From contig LS997563.1 in assembly GCA_000469685.2 (NCBI GenBank), positions 14,993,940 through 15,057,939 of the forward strand: a stretch of 64,000 bases of DNA. Reading direction: 5' to 3'. The DNA is from Haemonchus contortus. Lineage: Eukaryota > Nematoda > Chromadorea > Rhabditida > Trichostrongylidae. Below are positions 35,135 to 47,100 of this stretch, in pieces. The notes under the pieces are model-generated. The model was not told the origin of the DNA. It was given only the letters and a program-made list of their open reading frames with translations, and searched no databases. Each line of letters starts with the position of its first letter. Positions within the stretch are counted from its first letter, which is position 1. A program made the position numbers and the translations under genes.

Positions 35135-38100
35135 ATGCTACGCCTTTTACGATTGCTCTTGTTGGTAACATATAGTAATAGTCTGCGATATTACCCATCG
35201 ACGAAGACCGGAAATATTGTCAATATTGATGTGTTCGGGGAGAGTCGTTGTATTCACACAACAATGTGAGTCATGCTTTACTGTAAATTATGTACCTGTT
35301 CTCACGGCTTAAATACTTGTTCGTACCGCTTTATATTTTTCAATAGAGTAGCGCTCAAAGTACTCGGCCAACCCGTTTCGGCCGTTACTTTTTTTTCAGT
35401 GGAGCAAATCGCATGAAATTTTGATATGTTTGGTGAAGCATATTTACACTCTGTCCTACACTACTTAACAAAGCAGCCATATCCACATACTAATGGGGAG
35501 GCGTTTGTATTCTCTGTTGAAAGCAAGTTTGTGATGTCTGCAGTCGTTCGGACCTTATGTACATTTTTCTTCTCTTCTGGTTTCGGCATTAGCGCTCGTA
35601 CACTTTGGATATGGCAACAAGGGAAGAAGTTCCAGAGGGGCTATCATTCGTATTTCCACTTGATTTTTTGTTCAAGCCCTTTGGGACATCTGGAACATAA
35701 TCATATTGCAGGTTAAAAATGGCAAATATTCACAATACACCCATGCTACACATAGTGAAATTTCGCATGATTAAATCCAGTAGGAAAGGAGTTACGACTG
35801 AAATGTACGACCGAAGAAGCATTTGGCCGAATACTTTTGTGCGCTACTGTATATGGTGGCTATTTCTACCGTCTTTCAGATCAAAATGTGTAAATCAAGA
35901 TATAGGTTTTCTGCAAATTGGAAGAATACAGTGTGAGTTGAGGGAATCTATCATGGACATACTAATGTAAGACAAGCCAGCTTCATCGGGTTGTGGCTTA
36001 ATATCGCACTGCAGGGTGCTGTGCATGGCCATATTTCTAAGTCTCAATGATGATACGGATTTCAACTGAAGTGCACCCGCTAAATTCGTTTTCAGTTTCT
36101 TCGATGATGTGATGAATTGATACTTGGGCGTTTCATTTCCCGTTCTCGTCGATCATCTTTTTTCTAGTATTACTCGACGTAATCATCGGGCAATATTTCA
36201 GGTGGTTCCCGTAGATGGGGTTTTCGTTTGAGTGCGGTTCAATAGAACTCAGTAATGCTTTCAGCACCAAGCTTTTAGCAATTTGCGAATGAATGGTGTT
36301 ACTTGCGTATTTTCCTACGCTATTCATTTGTGGAACCGGGTGGTTTACAGAAAAAAAGGTGTTCTAAGGCCATGCATATTGAGCGAGTGATGTATAGGTG
36401 AACTTTAGTACATTGATCTTACGATCAAGATCAATATGATCAAAATAAGGATAACCGAGGTATTTTGTAACTTTTAGATGATGTTTTCAAAAGGCATCAC
36501 CCTGCAGTGATCTCTCAATGTCTTCGTGCAACGCACCTAAAGGCACAGCCCAAGTTGATTCCGATTTACCTAGTTTTAGACGAGTAATGGAAGTGATAGT
36601 CCAGAATAATGCAAAAGTGGCGAAGAAAACGCGAAAACCGGCGTATTTGGAGAAATATAAACATCAAAAAAGGAGTAAAATTAGGGGTTGGACAAGAATT
36701 TTATGAAAAAGCTGCGTGTAAAGGGTATTTAGACAAGCAGTTCGAGTGCCTTTGCACGCAGTTGGCTGCAATACGCTACCTGCGTACGAGGTGTGGGTCC
36801 CGGTGCGAACGGCGCAACTTATACAGCTTTGACAACGCTTTACTCGTCCTCGCATCTGTACGTCGGCTAAGCCGGTTTTGGGGGCCCCATTACGCCTTAT
36901 CATGACTGTTATTTTATGAACAGCGTTCCTTAGGCTATTCTTGGGAGTCACATGTTTATCCTAAAAGAAAATCCTGGAACCAATTTTAGTGTAAACCGTG
37001 CATTTGAGGAGTACCGCCGAGGTATTTCGGGAGTTCTGTGGACCACTGTATGACCTGTCGTCCCTGTGACCCTCGATTTGCTGTCATCCTTAACATCTCC
37101 ATTCATGCTGTAGCCTCAAACCAATGGAGCCTGGTAGAACTCCTCGTTTGGAGGATACGAGCTTTCATTCACTGCTGTCGCGAGAAAGTCTTATCATCGC
37201 ACTGGCAACCATCCTCGTATTCTTTCGGTTCTACCAGTATCTACTCGTCTAACAGTCATCACGAAAACGTACGTCTCCGGAACACCTGGTTCTGGATTCC
37301 TTGGTGTTCTTGATCTTTGCTCCTTGACGTAGCTCGGAAAACCGGATTCTGCTCTGCACTTGCGTGTGTTGAGAAATTGCGGCCATCGTTCATTTCACAA
37401 CGCGTTAAATATTGCTGACGACATACTCATCCCACTTTCGTTGGGCTCGATTCTCCTAGGCCCATGTCACAGCAGGAAGAGCCACACTGGCGAAACGGTG
37501 AGCACGTGGCGGCTTTTCTTTATGCTACTCACTACCCCCTCGACGATTTTAAGCCCCAGCCCGTGAACTCCTAGGTCCACGCCGTTTTTGGAAATGTTCT
37601 GCTGACTGCATGCAAACGGAGTAACCGTTCAGTGTTTCGAATGTCGGAAGATGAGTTGAAACGGTGCAATTTTGATGTCTGAATCGTAATCAAATCGGAA
37701 AACCTGTTTTATAGACATTAAATTCAAAAGTTACCCACCTGGTTTTATTCGAAGAAACTCGAGTGCCGTTGTTTTTTGCACCAAAGTAACACCCAGAATT
37801 ACTAGCGCTGGGGTCAGTACTTCATCAGCAATTGTAACGTCGGAGGAAACCAACGGAAAACTTTGAAAATGCTAGCTGTTAGCGTACTGGTCAACTATCC
37901 AATAACACACGGTCAAATGTCCTGGAGAATCAACTTTCAACGGAGTCGGCCGTATGTATGTGGATCTTGTTGCGGAGCGAGGGAATTCTTTCATTAGGTG
38001 AGGTGGGAGTTGTGGATGCAGTGAGCTTTTGACGAAGCCTGGCAGCAGAAGAAAATAGTTCATGGAAGGCAGATCTGATGACAGAATGGCACTAATAGGG

Positions 38101-41100
38101 TGACAGGGTAGCACCATCAGGCGGTCATTTTCTCTGAGCCATGTTTTCAAATATTTTCACAATTCTTCATCACATGAGAGGTTCCTGATCTAGTCGAAAC
38201 AATATTCTTTCGGAAGTAGGAAATCCGTAACATCTTCATGACTGAACATTTTTCTCAACATAGCATTAAAGAATGAGATAAGGTGATAGCTTATCGAGTA
38301 GCGTGCAGACGAATGTTGCCATTCGCGAATCGGATTGCGCCCTGATTACTATTCTATCTGTAACCTGCCCTCTGCTGCATCTCACAATTAGACTGCTTAC
38401 CTAAATAATCCAGTATCGACAGTGCTTAATGTTGATGGACGGACTTCACTTCTTATCTCTTGTGACTAGAGACTTGAGACAGTCGTTTCGGTCCTTGTTA
38501 GAGGAGCTCACTAGCATCATTTAAACGTCATTAGCGTTAAAATTGCATATGATAATGTAAACGAATTGTGACAGCCTTGTACATTTGATTGATGTGACCA
38601 TCAGTGATCTTGAAGTAGACGTAAAGATATGAGGCGGTTCGTTTGGTTTGCCGTAGGTCTGTTGGTAGCTGTTGTTGCAACAAATTACTGTCGCCTCTGT
38701 ATGGAAAGCCGAGCTGAGCAAAATCTTCGAGATTGAAATCGAGGGATTCTGCGACGTTTCGGCAATCTTTTACGGTGCTTGAAAGACCGTACATTCCCCC
38801 ATCGCCTCTCGGAATGTGGCGTTAATGGGGCCACCGAATGCGGCTGCGGAATCGCCAGAACTGAAGTCGAGAAGTTGTGAAATGTCTAGAAAGTAATGTT
38901 TCAGCTCTCTATTTTGCTGGAAGAGGGATACGGTAGATCACAAGGAATCGTAGATAGTCCCAAGTCATTCAATTGCAACGCGTATGGTCACTAACCGAAT
39001 CTTGTCTCTATGCCTATTCTAGCGCGTAATCACACTTCAAAAAGGAGATTAATCATTTTGAAAATCTCCTGAATGAATGAAATTTCGAAACATTTTCGAT
39101 TCGCTGGTTGAGCATCGGAATGCACAGGTCAGCTCAGTTTCTTTTCAATTCTGTTGGGTCTTCCCAAAGTGCCTTACTCATTTGCGACGCTTGCGTGGAG
39201 AGAAAAAAAACTTAGCCACGTGACCTTAATACTGAAGACGCTTGCTGTCATCACGACCCACAGTGAACGTACCGAAAAGAAGCAAAGGGGGGGGGGGGGT
39301 CAAGTCGGAGGGAGGAACATGCACAGGAGTGGGCGGTGCCGTGAAGAAAACTTATCATTTTGGTTTCGTAACTGCCTTGAACCCCTGAAAAAATGAGCAA
39401 AGGTAAAGGATGGGTCAACAAATGAAGTGAAGGAGGTCCTCCCGCGGTGGGTGAAGCAACCTTATTTTCTGTGCAAGGATAAGATTAAGAATTCACAACT
39501 CTGTTCAAAGGACGCCTGTTTTGGAACGCCATAAAAAGACGTCAGATGCCATAGAAGAGATGTGGTCAGGTTCGTGAACAGTTCGGGCTTGCACTAAGGT
39601 GGGCGGGGTTACGACCGAAAGTCCATATCTCTGAAAATTCCATGTCCGACTTTCAATTAATCTCGGCATGATGAACACAGCCCATAATTCTGTTTGTCTA
39701 GAACGCCGTAGAAAAAAGGTTTGACCCATATGAGTTTATGGGAAGCTCGCTTGAAGGGGACTGAACATGCTGCGAAACATTCGTTACAATGGAAGAAAAT
39801 TTGGTGGTTTCGTTCCAGTAAAGCTCGGACCCTAGGAAAATGGGCAAAGGTAGGATTGGTGAGCAAAGCAGATGAGGGAGACTTCTCATCCGCAGGTTGC
39901 GGAGCGTTCTTGACCCTCATGCTGATACTCGTAGCCCACTAGACTAGCCCGTCTCATAACCAGATTTTTAAGAGATGACGCTCAGATAAAAAATTCCATC
40001 CTATTTGACGCGTTCTTTATTATGATGCATGATTATTTCCTATTTCCTCGAGCGGGCGCCATTCACGCCTTAATTCGTCCCTGTTGCGAGTCAGTGTGGC
40101 CCATCGAAATGAATCGCTTCAGGAACATGAGACTCAATCCTTTCGTTCGGGCTTTCGTTAAGAATTCCGACCGTCGCATTGACGGCTATCCTGGTGTTCG
40201 GTTGACACCCAAGGAATTCATTCCATAGCCGCCCTGCTCCCGCAGTCATCACGATATCGCGTAACGTGTTCGACCCACCGGGTCTTTGATAACTCGTAAG
40301 CAGCGATCCAACCGATTGTTGACAGTTGATCGGTGAGCAGTGCCAGCATCGAATAGGCTGGTGATAATTTGATCCGCTACACCTGCGTTTTTCCCTTGGC
40401 GTGCTTATTAGAAGGTGATGGTACGAATTGGGCGTTGTCCATTCATTGACCGTAATGCTGCAAAAGCCCACACTCGTGCCCTTATTCACTCATGTGTTAA
40501 TTATCTGGGAAATGTCCTACAAGTTTATCACTTATGCTTCGTTTCACACTGTTGATACAACTCGCTGACGCTTCAAATTTTTTGTTGCAGGACTTTCCTT
40601 CCAACCTAATAATATTCCGCCAATCCTTTTCGACATGACAGTAGTACAATGGAAAAGCAAAAAACGCAAAAAACGATGAATAAAAAGAAATATAAAGCTT
40701 CAAAAAAGAAGAGAAAAGGGGGCTCGGACGAGTTACACGGCGAAAAAACGGCGGTTAAGGGAATTTTCGGGAGAGTAGGCGAATGCGACGTAATGTCTGC
40801 AATTGCACGCAACACGCCCAAACAGCTGAATTTCGCTTCTTCGTTAATATTATTCATTCTACTGCTGGTATTAAGCTGAATTACTGTGCAGAATCAATTC
40901 GTTGAGAATAATTATTAAAACAGAATAGAGCAGAATATTAGTCGAATAGTATTACCAGTAGGAGGCGGTCGATTAGCTTATTGATTTTTCACTAATGTTG
41001 CTCCAATGCGAAAGTGGTGAACGGCAATTAGATTTCGTAGTCAGCCTAGCGAGAAGCGGAGGCTGACCGTGCTTCACTCTCCGGCCCCTTATTGTTCCCT

Positions 41101-44100
41101 ATCCAGAACGTTTTTCGATTTCATTCTGGCGCACATGTATCAGAGAGAGCCCCGAATTCATACCATGTGCAAATCTCCGAAACCATTTTTATCGTGAACC
41201 ATGCCTTTAACGGTAGCCCTCGTATACTTTCCACAGCACTTGAGCAGGCTGCTGCTCATTTTTGGGATGCGACCTCTCTCCTTCTGAACTCGTGGAACTT
41301 TTATTAACAAATCTGTGAGTTTTTGCAGGAGACACCTCCCTATCGAAAGAACGCCCCGTCCTTGGTATCTGGAGCTTCGCCTGGTCTTTGCATGCTGTGT
41401 GGATTGGATCTTTACTGCATTTTCCTTTTTCTAGTCTCTAGGCTATTCTGAAATCGAGCATGAATTACCGTCGTTACGATCCGCTTTTAATGGGCCTCAC
41501 CCATTGCGGGTTTCCTTTCTTTTACACGCAGCTCTCACCCCATTAACATAGGACCCATTTTTTCGTGGCGTCTGAGCTGTCCTGGGAACAAACCAGTCGT
41601 CCATCGTTATATGCCCTCTCCTGATCACCTCGCTGTTATTGCGAGCGAAGCGGTATACAGGGTGGGTCAAAATTATGATTACAGCGCGCGCTGACGCTCA
41701 TAACGAATTTTTTCTGAGGTCATAACAATCCGTTCGCTTTCTTCTATTTCACAAGGTATATTACATTATTACCTTCCTAATGATACTAAACTTTTGGTAG
41801 ATTTTGAAAATAATGTAAGCGTAATTACCCCGTGAATAAATCGTCACTTTGCGTTTACAAGCACTTTTGGCACGGTTCATATACAGACGACTCAGCGTGA
41901 CAAGGGGGTACATTAACCATAAGACGCTTTCAGGAGTTGGGAACAATTACAGATAGGAGTGGTAATCCTAAGAGGACTGCGATTATATTTATGAAGGTCT
42001 GCGTAGCAGCGAAATTCATTCTGAGCCCAAAATGACTGAATGAATGGATATCTCATAAAGTTTTCTGCGTGAATTCGTGAATCATCATCTGCACGACAAG
42101 GCCTTCATACGATCAGAAAGTGATTTCCCCAGTGAGCAGACTAAAAAGAAGAGAAATGTTGGCTCACCAAAGCTGCCCCGCCGCATACAAAAAATTGTCG
42201 TACGGGGTTCCGTTCACTGAGGAAAAGATATCTGCGGTGAAAAAGGTGCCCAATATGTAGGGCTACAAGATTTGTATAAAGCTGAAAGAAATGGAAGTGA
42301 TGTAGCGCTAGGCTTGCTCACCTTCTGCGATATCCTTTGCGAGCGTCACAGCCGAGGCAAAAGCACCGATCATTGTTGTAATATAAGGAGTGAAAGTTGA
42401 TTTGGAGACCTGTTCAATCTCTTCGTGCGCAATAGGACACTTTGGCGATTCAAACCGGACATATTGTCAAGATGATATTCCTGACTGCTGATCAGAAATT
42501 GTCTAGAAATTCCGTAAAAGGGGTTCCCTGACTTCATAACCTTCGATCAGTGACCACTATGGAGCCCTGACCTAAATCCCTTGGATGTCTCAGTGTGGTC
42601 AGCCTTTGAGATGAGAGCATCCTTTAGCCCAAACAAGGGGGTTTTGTAATCATAATTGGTGGTGTGGTGTCTGTGTAATCATAATTTTGGCCCACTCTGT
42701 AATATCATGTCGTCAATATAAAAACCAGCTGCTTGTACGATGGCATGGACGCTTGGTCGCATATGGGAAGCCTACTTTCTGTTTTTGTTTCACATTTTTG
42801 AATAATCCCAACCACTACACTAATGATTCACATCCTCAGTTCATATGTTGCCGGGTCCCATACTGACTAGATGTTTTTAGCGATGGATCGTGGTTTTGTT
42901 CTTCCCATATATTGATCTACACGGTGTCCCAAATTGTGGGCGCTAGAGTTCAGAGGCTTCATAGGCGGAAATAATTAATTGATTTCACTTCATTCGCCAT
43001 TGGTTAGTTGCCAAGTTGGTTTCTTACAAGGTGCACAGTCGCTGAAGTGAGACTTCCGGTACAATATGCGAAGAGGTCGAGTAGAGGCTATAAACCTCTA
43101 TAGATGTTGAAAGGAAATATTTTTAAATGTGGTTGTAGCTTTTTTGCTTATGATGTAAGAAAATGTGAGTATAAATTCGATCGCTATTCTTTGCTCGAAA
43201 GTTTCAAATGCATTGCATATTTAATTGAATTACAATGAATAGGTGCGCATATTTTCGAGCAACCCGGTTTGTGTGCGACAATCATTCTACCCTGTAAATC
43301 AAGCTCCACAAAGCCATCCACCTGTTTCTCGTAAAATAGGAGGTGAAAGTGTCCTTATAGGCCTGTGATGCGGGATCACAGGAGAAAATCGCTGCTTGAT
43401 TGCTGTTTGTAGTGTTTTTTAGCCGAACGTTGTTGGAAGTTTGATCTATGCTGAAATGCTCTGTACCGGTAGTGCGATCTTATTGGAGATGAAAGAGAGT
43501 GGCGGTGACCATTCGTTCTAATTCGAAGGCTCCCCCGTATTATGCGCTACTTTTTACGATCTGGGATACCATGTACTGTTCGGGTAACGGAACTTTTCCC
43601 CGATTGCGGCATTCACCCTTGCGGCATGCGGCAAATGTCACTGCAATTACCGTACTCACCCCGCCTCCCGCCTATCGATAGGACGCGATATTTTCCCCTG
43701 ACTGGCTTGCTTTTTCATTGGATTTGATCGTTTTTTCTTCTGTTTCTTTTTAGTTTTCATGTTTATTAGACTTGAAAAATTGAAATGACTCCTCCTATAT
43801 AAACGACGATCAAGACCGCATTAGAATTGAAAAGAGCGGCCAGTCAATTCAAATAATCAAAGGACCCCCCCCCCACCTCACAAATTGCGCGCTCCAATCT
43901 TCCATCGCAATCCTGCGATAGGCGGCGGGTGCGGTAAGTGCGACGCCGTGTTAGGGGAGAAGTTCCCGGACCCTGTACTGTTCATAGCTGCTAGTTCAAA
44001 AACTAATTATTTGGCGCTGGTAGTATTGAACATCGGGGCATTCAGCTTCAAATGCCCATTCTTGATGTTTTTCTCAGATATGTTGTCAAATAAGTTCTTT

Positions 44101-47100
44101 AGATGAGCATAATTCTGATTTTGCAGGTTTTTACGAGAGCAACTACTCCCAGCGTATAGGCTCTTCGGACCTCGACTACGGATACAATATCATCCATTTG
44201 GCGTTTCCAAGTACACAAAGTGCGAATGGGGCGGTCGACACATAGAGTAAGTGATTATTGCTTCTTGTTTGGGTAGGCAGGATTTGGGGTGTGGTGTGAG
44301 TATTGACCCTTATCAGCCTGCAATCTGATCATGAGTTCAGATTTTTGCGCATCCGTTCTAGCATTCGTTCTTTTAGCAGATATCATTTCCGGAATCCGAG
44401 GCTTGTTACGAAGTCTCGAATTCATGAGAAGAACAGATCTTTATTGGCAGAATTAATAACTTTTCTTTCGAGTCATTATATTGTACTTACCAAGACTCTT
44501 GGCGAAAATAGCATAAATCTGACGGTAAGAGGTCCAGTCCTTGGACTACCCGCTAGAAGTGGCGCTCCGCCAAGCCCTATATTCTCTATAATGAACGAAG
44601 GTGTCGAGGGAGGCGTTTTTTGCAAAGGCACTCTGGCTACAGGGACGAATAAATGGATGATGTGATGCAAAATTAAGAGAGAAAACTCATACGTATCATC
44701 AGCGGTTGGTGCGGTGTACAAGGAACCAACCAAATCAATACTGAATAGGTATACGCATAAGGCATTCTAGTTCCTGTTTTTATACATTCTCCTAGTCACT
44801 GAGTAATTTTACATGATGCGAGATGGAGAAAAAGAGAAATTGCAGAATGATCAGTGGTGCCAATAGGTGGCCCACATCAACACTTTCAACCAATTTGTTA
44901 TCGTCTGATAGTACCAGAACAAGTATAGTGGAAACGTGCGGATGAGTGGTAACAAAGTGTGAAAACCCATAAGAGTTGTAGAGATCTAAAAATGCCCTGG
45001 ACGAAGAGGAGAGCGTACTTGGGGTGGGGGCCCGAGGCCCATTTGAAGTCAGGCATATTGGAATCATCGCATATGATGCACGCTTGATTACATGAGGTCA
45101 TGTCACTAATAGCCTTTATGAGTTGGTGTACATGAGATAAACGAACACATAGGCGCCTTGTAAACTAACACAAGTCGCAATAGCGTATTGCAGGCTAGGA
45201 ATACTTAGCAAAGGATTTTATGGGCTCGCGGAACGGATTCAAAATAAAACTACCACAGGGCAGAGAGATTTATGTGTGATGCAAGCAATCCCTCCTCCTT
45301 TCCTCCCTGTAATATCACAGCGGATCATTTCGTATTGTCCCCCAAAAGCATAGATTCAGTATCCTTGGAACTGGGCCACGTTTCCACAATAGCCATGATA
45401 TCATGATGAAGTTTGTGTATTGCAAAAAGAAATGCTTCCATGTCCTTGACAACCGACCTGATCGTCGTGAAAAAGAAGAATAATAAATGCTGCTTGTGTC
45501 CCTCCATCCGGAGTTGACTACTCAATTTGAACTAAGCGGAGAGGAATCAGAAGCTGGAGGTTGTTGGGTCGAAGATTGTACGACAACAGAAGTAGGTTGA
45601 GTTGTAACATTGTGACTACTAAGAAGAGCCATTCGCTCGGTACGAAACCTTCCCCTTTCCTCCCTGGGGAGGGAAGGTAGACTCCGAAACACCTATCATG
45701 TTTCAAACGAGGGGCCTCACACAACAACAACGAAAAACGAAGAAGGGAGACAAGTTGAACAAGCCATGCGCGCCCGCTGGTTGTGCTGACGCAATCCATG
45801 CACCGACACTTTAGTGCGATGAGCTGGTAAAAGTTCATAATGTCCATTACAGCTCGAAAACTATGCATAACTCGAGAGAAGGACACCGGGTCCGAACTTT
45901 CAGAAATTCCAAAAATGATCACAGCGGCGGCGCTAGACTTTTGATACGAACTTACTTCCGAAACAAGAGAAAGCGCTGGCTTAGAAGAGTTCAGACGACT
46001 TGCTCATACGAGCTCGCTTCCAAAATAGGAGAAGACGCTGGCTGGCATAAAAGGATTAGAGCATTCGAACAGAAACAGACACAACAGAAACATTAGAGAG
46101 GGAACCAGAAAGTCGCTGTTTGAGTTCAGCGTTATCGAAACTAAATTTACTGACTTCATCAGACAATTCTTGAGTGATGAAGCTTCCAGCCACAAGGAGT
46201 CAACATAGAACAAAAAGGGGTACAGATCAGGAAGTCAATAATATCGACGACGGCGGATTGCTTGCACTAGAAAGAAGAAACTGGGAAAATTGAAAAGAAA
46301 GACTCTATGTAATGGTAAAATTCGTCTTCACTAACACACCGTGAAATTCTGGTGCTCGCATACGACGGGTAATAGCACAAACAGTCAGGCTGGGAGTAGA
46401 GCAGAAATCAAGCGGAAATATGCAGAAGCGAATAAAAACCGACCGCGCGTCGCTTCCAACGGTGATAAAACTATTTATGAAGAGCGTACCTTCGGTATTT
46501 TCTGCATAAATAGTTTGTTTTGAGGTCCCCTTAAAGGCAGGGTTTAGAAAAAAGTTAGGGTACCCTTTTTTGACGGGAATTGATAGGACTACTCTAGAAT
46601 AAAGCGATAACAACGAAACAAGCGCAAAAAACGATGAACAAAAATAATTACAAAGGGTCAAGAAAAGAGCTGGAAAGGGGGGTTGGACGTATTCCACATT
46701 GAAAAAACGACGGTTAGGGAGTGTTCGCGCGAAAATGCACGAACGCGACGCAATGTCCGCAATACAGACAACACATCGAAATTAACGGAGTTACTGAAAT
46801 AAAAAAAAAAACATTTGCATGCAATAATCTACACAAAATATGTTAAAATCTTCAATAAACTTACGAGAAAAGTTAAAGAATGATACCGTAAAAAATTAAT
46901 AACAAAAAAAAACAAACGATACGCGAATAATAGAAATAATAGCCGAATACTAGCCCCTGTGCGAGGCGGTCGACCAGCTGATCATTCCTGGCAATTTGCC
47001 AACCTGCGTATCGATTTTTCGCCAACTTCGCTCCAATGCGAAAGTGGTGAAGGAAAATTCGAACCCGTAGCCAGCCCAGCGAGGGGCGGAGGCATCCCGT

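Noticed and set aside
38631..38738. Short signal-peptide-like frame (MRRFVWFAVGLLVAVVATNY)
   Set aside because: Only 35 codons, no convincing donor and no follow-on exon; the opposite strand looks equally protein-like.
40022..40489. 132-codon minus-strand frame
   Set aside because: It adjoins repeat sequence and shows no recognised domain, start context or splice sites.
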